Source: Streptococcus massiliensis DSM 18628 (GTDB taxonomy: Bacteria; Bacillota; Bacilli; Lactobacillales; Streptococcaceae). Taken from it: DNA of 50,443 nucleotides. Below, in pieces: positions 34,885 through 45,262 of this stretch. The position numbers were made by a program, and so were the translations under genes. Under the pieces are notes generated by a model. The model was not told the DNA's origin. It searched no databases and saw only the letters and a program-made list of their open reading frames with translations. The stretch lies in assembly GCF_000380065.1 (NCBI RefSeq), contig NZ_KB904420.1, positions 1-50,443 of the forward strand, read 5' to 3'. How positions within the stretch are numbered: position 1 is the first letter of the stretch; each line of letters opens with the position of its first letter.

Positions 34885-35122
34885 GCGAAATACACCCCTC
34901 GCACAAATCTCCGATTTGTACTCTGGGTATTTCGCCCTTGCAGGGTGCTAAGTGCCAGTGGCACTTGTTTAGCACCGACCGAAGCGGAGCGGAGCGGAGA
35001 GCTTGTGATAACGCCGACACTTCCGTTTTCAGCGTTATCACAGAGAAAACCGCCGCAGCGTTTTTCTCCGCTGTTCCGTCCGCTTGCGCCGCCGAAACAG
35101 CGGCAACCGATAAATCGGTTGC
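34885..35122. other. Cluster of nested inverted repeats, oriT-like
   Basis: Four separate dyads lie in 240 bp between the excisionase-like gene and the relaxase: GCGAAATAC/GTATTTCGC (34885-34893, 34927-34935) enclosing ACAAATC/GATTTGT (34903-34919); GGTGCTAA/TTAGCACC (34944-34976) enclosing AAGTGCCA/TGGCACTT; GTGATAACGC/GCGTTATCAC (35005-35041); GCAACCGAT/ATCGGTTGC (35103-35122). Clustered dyads directly before a relaxase gene are typical of an origin of transfer. The region is GC-rich and has no convincing gene. Confidence 0.5.
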
Positions 35123-35157
35123 AAAAAGAGTATGCCCGTCATGGGAGAAAGGAGTCT

Positions 35158-35562
35158 ATGACAAGACACTCATTTATTCAGATGTCGAAGCTGCCCAATG
35201 TCAAAGGAAGAATCTACTATATCACAAGATCACAAGCGAAAAAAAACAGGAATACCTTTACGCTGTCTACCACACCGCCGACAATGAATTTTGGAGCAGT
35301 CTTGCAAGGGAAACCCAGCAGGAATTTAAACGCAGCGGCGCAGAGGGCAAGTGCATCGAAGCAAGGGAACTGATTATCGCCCTGCCAGAGATTTACACGC
35401 AGTATGAGCCGCAAATGGTGTTGGAGGATTTTACAAATGAGTTCCGAAGACGGTACGGAGTGGAATGTGTGTCGGCTCTCCACCACAATAAACGCAAGAC
35501 CAATTATCATATCCATCTCATTTTCAGTGAGAGAAAGCTGCTTGCCAAGCCAGAGGTTATCT
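35158..35562 (+). pseudogene. MobA/MobL-family relaxase, frameshifted and truncated
   Basis: ATG 35158 with GAAAGGAG upstream begins MTRHSFIQMSKLPNVKGRIYY. After about 24 codons the conserved sequence continues in another frame (LYAVYHTADNEFW, then CIEARELIIALPEIY and GVECVSALHHNKRKTNYHIHLIF). The last part carries the relaxase metal-binding histidines (HHN..TNYHIHL). The homology stops near 35560, where the reading enters unrelated sequence on the opposite strand. A relaxase would nick oriT; this copy lacks most of its length and cannot work. Confidence 0.8.
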
Positions 35563-35658
35563 TTGGCGAACCTTCTCTTCTGGTTTGGCTATTAACCACT
35601 TATCTTTCAATGGACAATATACTTTTCCACCTTTTTCTTGATATTGAATCTTTGACAT
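35557..35658 (-). pseudogene. 5' stub of a probable type I restriction/N-6 methylase-type gene
   Basis: ATG at 35658 with GAGG upstream encodes 33 residues (MSKIQYQEKGGKVYCPLKDK, then WLIAKPEEKVRQ). The KPEEKVRQ ending resembles the HsdR_N-type start of restriction-modification proteins carried by mobile elements; this is a by-eye assignment. The frame ends at the junction with the truncated relaxase, so the rest of the gene was deleted. Confidence 0.5.
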
Positions 35659-35734
35659 TACTCAACCTCATTTCTAAAAATAACAAAAAAGACCTTTTCA
35701 CGAAAATGCGAAAAAGCCTGTTTTAGAGGCTGAC

Positions 35735-35764
35735 AAAAAAGACGCTTGATTACATAATCAGCGT
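35735..35764 (-). terminator. Attenuator-like terminator before the truncated R-M gene
   Basis: On the minus strand ACGCT-GATTA-TG-TAATC-A-AGCGT (one bulge), followed by CTTTTTTG. It lies between a -10 box and the 35658 start and overlaps the stop codon of a 13-codon leader frame. Confidence 0.6.
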
Positions 35765-35799
35765 GAGCTGTGAGCTGTGATTGCTTTCATACCAATCAT
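35758..35799 (-). CDS. Possible 13-residue leader peptide
   Basis: ATG 35799 with AAGGG upstream encodes MIGMKAITAHSSR and stops inside the terminator stem. Position between promoter and terminator suggests translation-linked attenuation. Too short to be certain. Confidence 0.35.
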   Translation of the reverse strand: MIGMKAITAHSSR

Positions 35800-35822
35800 T
35801 TCCCTTACTTTTTGATAATCCT

Positions 35823-35879
35823 ATTATACCAAAATTTACACTTTTACGAAATACCACATTTTTTGTAAAAGTGTAAATT
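35823..35879 (-). promoter_or_regulatory. Promoter with 15-bp inverted repeat upstream of the leader
   Basis: Extended -10 TGG-TATAAT on the minus strand (35823-35831). AATTTACACTTTTAC (35833-35847) and its exact reverse complement (35865-35879) flank a 17-nt spacer; the first arm lies between -10 and -35, so it could be an operator. Confidence 0.55.
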
Positions 35880-35889
35880 CTATCAAAAA

Positions 35890-35960
35890 TGTACTTTATT
35901 CACCCCTAAAATAATGTACAAAACAAAAATAAAGTACATTTTTTAAACAGTGTACTTTAT
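35890..35960. repeat. Three TGTACTTTAT repeats
   Basis: TGTACTTTAT at 35890-35899 and 35951-35960, and its reverse complement at 35929-35938. They form an iteron-like group. A further AAGGGTT/AACCCTT palindrome lies at 35981-35995. Confidence 0.5.
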
Positions 35961-36043
35961 GTTTCTAATTCAGTTGTATCAAGGGTTTAACCCTTATTAA
36001 GTCAATTGTACATAAAATTTTAGTTTTTAGCTTTCCCAGATGC

Positions 36044-36117
36044 TAGCACAATAGCCCGGATTCGAACCGGAATCTCCTCCATCAAGGTGTAATCCCTATA
36101 TACTACTCTTTGCGTCC
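36044..36117 (-). ncRNA. Small RNA candidate with a tRNA-like T-arm
   Basis: Minus strand. An extended -10 TGG-TATAAT (36124-36132) would start transcription near 36117. The RNA contains CCGG-TTCGAAT-CCGG, a canonical T-loop sequence with a 4-5-bp stem, and its 3' flank can pair partly with the 5' end. No normal anticodon arm or D-arm could be folded by eye, so it is not a functional tRNA by my reading. A GGAGGAG word in its middle could also be a ribosome site. Confidence 0.35.
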
Positions 36118-36214
36118 TATTTCATTATACCATGCAATCAACTAAATGCTTACCAAATTATGATACACCTCCAGGCAACTGTATGATGCTAAAATACAAA
36201 TCGGAATAAGTAAG

Positions 36215-36389
36215 GAAAAAAAGCCCATCAAATGATGGGCAAAAATATAGGCGGACGGATTTCAACCGCCATCTTGATGACTATACCTGCATCCCTATTA
36301 TTACAAAAGCAATGCTTAATGCAAACAAGTTCAATCAGTTTTTGTGTATAGTACCATGTTCTCACTCTTAAACTACTATCCTATTTCTC
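36215..36389 (-). ncRNA. Small RNA gene with own promoter and terminator
   Basis: Promoter -35 TTGCTA (36419-36424), 17-bp spacer, -10 GATAAT (36396-36401) on the minus strand, so the start is near 36389. A strong terminator, GCCCATC-N4-GATGGGC with seven T, ends it near 36215. Within are a GGCGG/CCGCC hairpin (36250-36270) and words shared with the neighbouring RNA candidate (ATAGGGAT, GAAATAGGA). No open frame longer than a few codons lies inside. Function unknown. Confidence 0.5.
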
Positions 36390-36500
36390 GTTTTTATTAT
36401 CCTATAATTTATTAACTTTAGCAAGCAGTTTTCTCTCTTTTAGAGAAAATGTTTTACAAGCATTTTCTTTTAAGGAAGAATAAAATTTGCCCCTTTTAAT

Positions 36501-36534
36501 AAAAACAAACCCTGCCAAAATCAAATCTGGCAGG
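36501..36534 (-). terminator. Present eno terminator, inside the island
   Basis: On the minus strand CCTGCCA, a short loop and TGGCAGG, followed by a T-rich tract. It ends eno transcription and lies inside the inserted element. Confidence 0.75.
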
Positions 36535-36577
36535 ATTTATTTTCTATAAACGCCAACATAACAACGTTTTGGGATTA

Positions 36578-37886
<1,309 letters not shown>

Positions 37887-37920
37887 TTACTCTCCTTTGA
37901 GTTTTTTTATTTACACCTAT

Positions 37921-38004
37921 ATCATAACCTAAAAACGCTTTTTTTTCAAGAAAAAATCGGTTCTTTTGCAGATTTTTCTATATATTTTTTAGCAATCGCT
38001 TTCA
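37921..38004 (-). promoter_or_regulatory. eno promoter and a cre-like site
   Basis: -35 TTGAAA (37944-37949), 17-bp spacer, -10 TATGAT (37921-37926). Further upstream, 37991-38004 reads TGAAAGCGATTGCT on the minus strand, a CcpA cre-like sequence with two mismatches at one end. Confidence 0.5.
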
Positions 38005-38040
38005 AAGTCTATATTAAATTTCTAAAAAGAAGAGATTTCT

Positions 38041-38068
38041 TGGTCATTTTCGACTTTTATGCTATACT
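38041..38068 (+). promoter_or_regulatory. Promoter of the YueI-like gene, leaderless arrangement
   Basis: -35 TTGGTC ending at about 38045, 17-bp spacer, -10 TATACT (38063-38068), and only 6 nt to the ATG at 38075. Confidence 0.55.
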
Positions 38069-38074
38069 AAAGCC

Positions 38075-38527
38075 ATGACAGACTTAAACAAAACGATTAT
38101 GGAAAAAGCGCAGGGCAATGTCAAGCTCAACCCTGACGAACAGAGAAAATTTTTAGAGACTTTTGCTGAGCGGGTCATCGCTACTTGTAGCTTGGAAGAA
38201 GTAAACAACCCTAATTTAAAAGAGCATTTTAAGGACATTTTGACCGAGATTGCAGCTAAGTACCAGCCTGTTTTTATCAAGATTTCGCCTGAGCTGGAAA
38301 GTAAGGAGCAGATTTTTTTCATGAAAATCGCAAAAGAGCTGGGCTGCGAAGCTACGATTGTTTCCAGCAACTGCCAGCACTCTCCTTTTGCTCTGGTCAT
38401 CCATACCGACCAGCCTGTGGACTTGAAAAACAAGGATTTATTTGCACAATACCCTGACTTGCTCGGACTAGCGCGTCAGCAAGACAATCCTCCAAAACAA
38501 TCTTTCTGGAAAAAACTCTTTCAATGA
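38075..38527 (+). CDS. YueI/DUF1694-family protein
   Basis: 150 residues. LNPDEQRKFLETFAERVIATCSLEE and YQPVFIKISPELESKEQIFFMKIA match the YueI (DUF1694) family, cytoplasmic, function unknown. No Shine-Dalgarno precedes the ATG, and the -10 box is only 6 nt away, which suggests a leaderless message. Overlaps the next gene by 4 bp. Confidence 0.85.
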   Translation: MTDLNKTIMEKAQGNVKLNPDEQRKFLETFAERVIATCSLEEVNNPNLKEHFKDILTEIAAKYQPVFIKISPELESKEQIFFMKIAKELGCEATIVSSNCQHSPFALVIHTDQPVDLKNKDLFAQYPDLLGLARQQDNPPKQSFWKKLFQ

Positions 38528-38856
38528 TGACAAATATCGAAAAACTCTGGGCTTTTTTTGAAGCCGAAAACCAGCGCAACTGGGCAACATACCAAACTTT
38601 TCTTGCAGATGACATCGTCTGGACCTTGGAAGGTCAGGAAAAACATATTTTTCGTGGTAAAGCGACTTATCTAGAGAAGATCAAGGCTGCCTATAAGGAC
38701 GAGGATACAAGATTTTCCTGCATTTATCATCAAGCTAGCTCTGGACAAGAGCGCATTGTGACTATTTTGCAAAATGATCTTGGTCAACTCTCTTGCGATA
38801 TTTTTGAATTCAAAGACGGCTTGATTGTCAAGGAATGGGAATATTTGCTGCAATAA
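38524..38856 (+). CDS. NTF2-like (SnoaL-type) protein
   Basis: 110 residues. KLWAFFEAENQRNWATYQTFLADDIVWTLEG and a C-terminal beta strand set (CDIFEFKDGLIVKEWEYLL) are typical of the NTF2/SnoaL fold. The family includes binding proteins and small isomerases; the role here is unknown. Translationally coupled to the YueI-like gene through an ATGATG start/stop overlap. Confidence 0.85.
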   Translation: MMTNIEKLWAFFEAENQRNWATYQTFLADDIVWTLEGQEKHIFRGKATYLEKIKAAYKDEDTRFSCIYHQASSGQERIVTILQNDLGQLSCDIFEFKDGLIVKEWEYLLQ

Positions 38857-38887
38857 AAAGGTTGGGGCTTTGCTCCCAACCTTTATT
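38857..38887 (+). terminator. Bidirectional terminator
   Basis: Arms AAAGGTTGGG (38857-38866) and CCCAACCTTT (38875-38884) between convergent genes. Confidence 0.85.
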
Positions 38888-40001
38888 TTATAGTGCCTAA
38901 ATGCAGCAAATTTCCAATATTTCGTGCTGTACGAATGAGATTTTGTCGGCTAGCCGCAAAGGTCTCTACTTCATTTTCCACTTTTGCAATAATGGGAAAA
39001 GCCGCCATTATATTTTCCAAAGGAAAAGCTGGCAAATCATCCGATAGACTGCCACAAATGGCGATGACAGGCGTATTTTTAGGCGTTCTCCTTGCCACAC
39101 CGATAGGTGTTTTTCCTGCCAAACTCTGCTGATCCAGCCGTCCTTCACCCACGATAACCAGGTCTGCTGCTGCTACTTTCTGGTCAAAATCTAATAAATC
39201 TAGACAGGTGTCAATGCCGGAACAGAGTTGCCCGCCTGCAAAGGTGACTAAGCCTGCTGCCAAGCCACCACCTGCTCCTGCTCCCGCTACAGAAAAAATG
39301 GCTGGATTGGCGATTTGATAAAAGCTCTCCATAGCCTGATCAACCGCCGTAAATTGGCTCTCAGGCAAGCCCTTTTGCCCAGCAAAGACAAAAGTCGCTC
39401 CCTTCTGACCACAGAGAGGGTTGGTCACATCGGTCAATATCGAAAGCTGGAGATTTTTGATGACTTCAGGCACCCTCTGATCGGAAATAAAGGCCACTTG
39501 GCCTAGAGAAGCGCCGATTGCTGGTAGAGGCTGCTGGTTTTGGTCGAAAAATTCATAGCCCAACCCCGCCGCCAAACCGATGCCACCGTCGTTGCTTGCC
39601 GAGCCACCGACACCAAACAAAACCCTCTTAAAGCCATTTTCTGCCAGAAAAAGCAGCATTTCTCCCAGCCCTTGTGTCGTCAGCTCAAGCGGCTTTCTTT
39701 TTTCTAGAGGAATACTGGCAAGTCCTACCAAATCAGCCATTTCTAGCAGTGCCAGATCCTCTTGATAAAAATAGGACAGCTCAACCTTCTGACCAAATGG
39801 TCCTGTTACCTGTTTGCTTTTTTCTTTCAAATCCAAAGCGGCAGCCAGCGCAGCCATTGTCCCCTCACCGCCGTCACCCAAGGGCAGCAAGTCAAAGGTC
39901 GCATCAGGCAGCGCCTCCGCAAAGCCTGTTTTCAGGGCTTGCGCGACTTCTTTCGCCGACAAAGATTCCTTGAAAGAATCAGGTGCAATCAAAATGTGCA
40001 T
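38883..40001 (-). CDS. glxK: Glycerate kinase
   Basis: 372 residues, usual size for GlxK/GarK. LIAPDSFKESLSAKEVA starts the protein, LPLGDGGEGTMAAL and VGGSASNDGGIGLAAGLG are the conserved glycine loops, and VIVGEGRLDQQSLAGKTPIGVAR is the late signature. It phosphorylates D-glycerate. It lies 9 bp after serB; both use or make 3-carbon acids linked to serine and glycolate metabolism. Confidence 0.94.
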   Translation of the reverse strand: MHILIAPDSFKESLSAKEVAQALKTGFAEALPDATFDLLPLGDGGEGTMAALAAALDLKEKSKQVTGPFGQKVELSYFYQEDLALLEMADLVGLASIPLEKRKPLELTTQGLGEMLLFLAENGFKRVLFGVGGSASNDGGIGLAAGLGYEFFDQNQQPLPAIGASLGQVAFISDQRVPEVIKNLQLSILTDVTNPLCGQKGATFVFAGQKGLPESQFTAVDQAMESFYQIANPAIFSVAGAGAGGGLAAGLVTFAGGQLCSGIDTCLDLLDFDQKVAAADLVIVGEGRLDQQSLAGKTPIGVARRTPKNTPVIAICGSLSDDLPAFPLENIMAAFPIIAKVENEVETFAASRQNLIRTARNIGNLLHLGTIK

Positions 40002-40010
40002 GGCGTCACC

Positions 40011-40655
40011 TCAATCAATCCTATCCAAAATCTCCAGCACCTGAGTTAAATCAGGAACATCAATCCGATAAGGCGCCTGCTCGCGCACCAAGGGTTTGGC
40101 ATTAAAGGCGATACCCAAGCCCGCAGCTTTTATCATCAAGAGGTCGTTGGCGCCGTCGCCCACTGCCACCGTCGCTGACATATCCAGTCCGTTTTCTCGC
40201 GCCCATTTCTCCAACATGGCTTTTTTGACTTCCTTGGTGACAATCTCACCGAGCAGACGTCCCGTCAGAAAGCCGTCTTTTTTCTCCAATCGATTTGCCT
40301 TGACATAGTCAATGCCCAGCTCCGCGACCAGACTATCCACCGTTTCATGAAAGCCGCCTGACACGACCCCGATTTTATAGCTCCGCGCCTGCAATTCGCT
40401 CACTAATTCATGCGCGCCAGCCGTAAAATGAATGTCTTGTCTAATCTCATCAAAAATGCTAACGGGCAGCCCCTCAAGGAGCGAGACACGCTCGCGCAGA
40501 GCTGCTTCAAAGTCTAATTCGCCCCGCATAGCGGCCTCAGTAATGGCTGCCACTTCTTGTCCCACGCCAGCTTTTTTCCCTAATAAATTAATCCCTTCCT
40601 CACAAATCAAGGTACTGTCAACATCCATTAGGAGCAAGCCTTTTACTCGGTTCAT
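40011..40655 (-). CDS. serB: Phosphoserine phosphatase
   Basis: 214 residues, HAD superfamily. Motif I LLMDVDSTLICEEG (D11, D13), a helical cap, motif II VVSGG and motif III VAVGDGANDLLMIKAAGLG. It removes phosphate from phosphoserine, the last step of serine synthesis. Ribosome site GAGG before the ATG; same operon as glxK. Confidence 0.95.
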   Translation of the reverse strand: MNRVKGLLLMDVDSTLICEEGINLLGKKAGVGQEVAAITEAAMRGELDFEAALRERVSLLEGLPVSIFDEIRQDIHFTAGAHELVSELQARSYKIGVVSGGFHETVDSLVAELGIDYVKANRLEKKDGFLTGRLLGEIVTKEVKKAMLEKWARENGLDMSATVAVGDGANDLLMIKAAGLGIAFNAKPLVREQAPYRIDVPDLTQVLEILDRID

Positions 40656-40721
40656 ATCTATCCTCGCTTACAAGTTTTTCTGTATTATATAGGAATTTTG
40701 CCTTTAAAATAAATTGAAGAA

Positions 40722-40746
40722 AAAAAGTAGGTTGAACCTACTTTTT
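40722..40746 (-). terminator. ezrA terminator
   Basis: A nearly continuous palindrome, AAAAAGTAGGTT-G-AACCTACTTTTT, that overlaps the ezrA stop codon. Confidence 0.7.
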
Positions 40747-42469
40747 AAAAACGAATATTTTCGCGCGTCTTCTCGTACGAAGTCACGAAGCGCTCGGTCA
40801 CACCGGGTTCTACAACATCAAGAGCTTGCGAAATTTCCTCAAAAGAAGCTACATAATCAAACTGATGTTCAAAAATATCTAAAGAACGATTGAAAGCAGC
40901 TTGCACGCCTTCATCAAAGGAACGATAGCGATTTGAATACTGCAAAAGCTGCTCGGTTAAAGTCGCATTTTGTACGATTTGATAAGTCAATTCTTCCAGT
41001 TCTAACATATCGTGAGTAACAATTTCAAGAAGACGATTGACTGTCTCAATATTAACTCGATGCTGCTCCAGCTCATCTAGTAGTTCTTCGGCATTGTTAC
41101 TTGCATTAAAGAACTGAGTCAGGAAATTCTCTGGAATACCCGGAAGATTACGTTTTTCTAAGTAGCGCTTAATAGTATGAAGCTTATTGACGTAGATATT
41201 AGCCTTTTGACGCGCATTAGCATCGTCTTTTTCAATCTTTGTAAGGCTTTCACCTAAATCTAACTGGATATCTTCAATGTTCTTGAGCTGTTCTTGAATC
41301 TCTTTCAAATTTTCCTCTTGCTCAGAGAACGGTTGCTCAGATGGCTTACTTTCACTATCCCAAGAAAAGACTTCATCTTCGATATTTTTAAAATCAGACT
41401 GTAAACTCTTAATCTGCGTAGCAACGGAATCAGACAAGTAGTAGCTCTTCGTTAAGCGATCCACTTCTGAAACCAGATGCCGATTGTTCTCCCCTGTGTG
41501 TTCCACATATTTTGGCAAGGTGCTGCGCAATTTTACAACAACTGATTTAGCCTCAATTTCTCGATTAAAGAGTGCATAAAGGGCGTCTAGTTCTTCTTGA
41601 ATTTGGTCGTTTTCGTATTGAGCATTGTCTAGTTCTAAAGCAGCAATTATTTCATTATTTGCTTTTAACCGGCGACGTAGTTGGTAAAAACGTGACTCTA
41701 TATCCGTCTCAAAGAAATGATAATCTTCTTCCAAAAGTCGGCGATAGCCAGATTCCAAATCTTCTAACTGATCTGGGAAATCTTTATCAATCTTCTCTAC
41801 CAGAACTGGCACTTTTTCAACAATCTGTGTCAAAGCCAAGATATAATCTTCAATCTTGTTAAGAATATCAGAAGCTTCGATAGGATCACCAGAAGAATTG
41901 AGAGTCACAAATTTTGAAAAATCATCTTGGATATGCTTCATCTGCTGTTCAATTTCAGCAAGTGCCTGTCCATAAATTTCAGGAGACTGTTCAACATTCT
42001 TTTGTAAAGAATCAAAAAGATCCAAAGCATGATGAACACGTCCGCTATTTTGTGCTTCTTTTTCTTCTAATTCTTCCAAAGCTGTGCGAATAGCTTTTAT
42101 ATCTTCTTCAACTAGATGAACTTGACTTTCAATATTGTCAATCTCGTGTTTAGCTTTGAGAAAACGAAAGGCGTTATTATAGCCCTCTGCTTCAAAGAGG
42201 TTATTTTCGATATCCGCAAAAGAATTTAAGGATAAATCAACCCACTTTTGATTCCATTCGCGGAAAGTCACCTGACTTTGTCCAATCAGATGCATGTTTT
42301 TAATAGCCTCAATCTCGTCATTTACTGGTAAGTTGTAAAGCTTTTCTTTTTTATCTTCCAAATCTGCCAGCAACTGAGCATTGCGGCGACGGAGAAAAAT
42401 TGCTACAACATAGGCTAGTAGGATCAGGACTGCGACTACGATTATTAGAATAATTAGTCCACTAGACAT
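40745..42469 (-). CDS. ezrA: Septation ring regulator EzrA
   Basis: About 574 residues from ATG 42469, which has AAGGAG upstream and gives the family's usual length; the frame to 42502 adds 11 residues without support. One N-terminal transmembrane helix (GLIILIIVVAVLILLAYVVAIFL) followed by a long spectrin-like helical cytoplasmic part with coiled coils. EzrA bridges the membrane to FtsZ and controls ring position. Its transcription unit is separate from gyrB. Confidence 0.94.
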   Translation of the reverse strand: MSSGLIILIIVVAVLILLAYVVAIFLRRRNAQLLADLEDKKEKLYNLPVNDEIEAIKNMHLIGQSQVTFREWNQKWVDLSLNSFADIENNLFEAEGYNNAFRFLKAKHEIDNIESQVHLVEEDIKAIRTALEELEEKEAQNSGRVHHALDLFDSLQKNVEQSPEIYGQALAEIEQQMKHIQDDFSKFVTLNSSGDPIEASDILNKIEDYILALTQIVEKVPVLVEKIDKDFPDQLEDLESGYRRLLEEDYHFFETDIESRFYQLRRRLKANNEIIAALELDNAQYENDQIQEELDALYALFNREIEAKSVVVKLRSTLPKYVEHTGENNRHLVSEVDRLTKSYYLSDSVATQIKSLQSDFKNIEDEVFSWDSESKPSEQPFSEQEENLKEIQEQLKNIEDIQLDLGESLTKIEKDDANARQKANIYVNKLHTIKRYLEKRNLPGIPENFLTQFFNASNNAEELLDELEQHRVNIETVNRLLEIVTHDMLELEELTYQIVQNATLTEQLLQYSNRYRSFDEGVQAAFNRSLDIFEHQFDYVASFEEISQALDVVEPGVTERFVTSYEKTRENIRF

Positions 42470-42557
42470 ATAAAACTCCTTCATCTTGATACTTGAAAAC
42501 AATCATGTTCAATTATATCATATTTTTCCTTGAAAATCTTTCTTTTATAGAACTTTT

Positions 42558-44510
<1,953 letters not shown>

Positions 44511-45074
44511 CTATCTTTCTAAAAATTCTTTAAGTCGAGACATGTCGTCAAATAGATAAGTATCAAAACCTGCTCTTCTCCCCGCTTCTACATCAATTGG
44601 TCGATCGCCAATCACTAAGCCGGATTTGATCTGGTATTTGTCTTTAAGGTAGAGCATGGATGCTGGATCAGGTTTTCGTGCAAAGCCATTATCTGAAGTA
44701 ACAACTTCTGTAAAAAGAGACCTAATTCCAGTCTTATCTAAAATTTCCAAAACTTGATTATTGCGGTGAGAAATCAAGAAATTGCGCCCGCCTTGCGCCA
44801 CAACCTGCTTTAAAAGTTGTTCAGCACCGTCAAAAAGAACTGGGTGCTCCAACTGTTTTGCTTCCTGTTTCTTATAATCTTGTAAAAAATTGGGTAAATC
44901 TGGTGCAAAAAGCTGAACTGCATGGTTCGTTGACACTTTAAGAGCCTTATAAACTTCATCGTGGCTGGCCTTGCGTTCAAACTTTTCTAATGTTGTTACA
45001 AAAGCAGCCGTAGAAGTTTCATAATTATCCAAGAGCGTCCCACCCAAATCCCAGATGTAATCTTGATAATTCAT
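44511..45074 (-). CDS. HAD-superfamily protein with altered motif I
   Basis: 187 residues. The HAD fold is clear: NYQDYIWDLGGTLLD at the start, LISHRNNQVLEIL as motif II, and VIGDRPIDVEAGRRAGF as motif IV. Motif I has Asp9 but Gly11 where the usual DxD has the second Asp, so the general acid is missing. Catalysis may be lost or changed. The start codon follows the -10 box by 7 nt. First gene before gyrB. Confidence 0.88.
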   Translation of the reverse strand: MNYQDYIWDLGGTLLDNYETSTAAFVTTLEKFERKASHDEVYKALKVSTNHAVQLFAPDLPNFLQDYKKQEAKQLEHPVLFDGAEQLLKQVVAQGGRNFLISHRNNQVLEILDKTGIRSLFTEVVTSDNGFARKPDPASMLYLKDKYQIKSGLVIGDRPIDVEAGRRAGFDTYLFDDMSRLKEFLER

Positions 45075-45081
45075 ACCTTAT

Positions 45082-45090
45082 ATTATAACA
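45082..45090 (-). promoter_or_regulatory. Extended -10 of the HAD-gyrB unit, leaderless arrangement
   Basis: Minus strand TGT-TATAAT (hexamer 45082-45087), then 7 nt and the ATG at 45074. The AAGG in the gap is too close to the ATG to act as a ribosome site. Confidence 0.6.
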
Positions 45091-45226
45091 TATTTCTGTC
45101 TATTTTAGTGGAAAATGATAGGAAATATGAGAAAAGCCTTTTGACTATTTTTTCATTTTCGGACTTAACTCCTAACATTTTGCCGTATTGATTTTCTAAC
45201 CATATATAATCAGGTATTAAATCATT

Positions 45227-45253
45227 AAAAAAACAACCCTAGCAAGGGTCGTT
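45227..45253 (-). terminator. Terminator of the ABC-LytTR-DUF3021 operon
   Basis: Minus strand AACGACCCT and AGGGTTGTT around a short loop, followed by seven T. Confidence 0.75.
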
Positions 45254-45262
45254 CATTATGCA

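Noticed and set aside
34665-35157. Upstream part of a 353-codon frame that continues into the relaxase
   Set aside because: The first 165 codons overlap the excisionase gene and the inverted-repeat cluster and look like noise; only the distal part is relaxase.
36040-36130. Functional tRNA gene
   Set aside because: A T-arm is present but no proper anticodon loop, D-arm or full acceptor stem could be built by hand.
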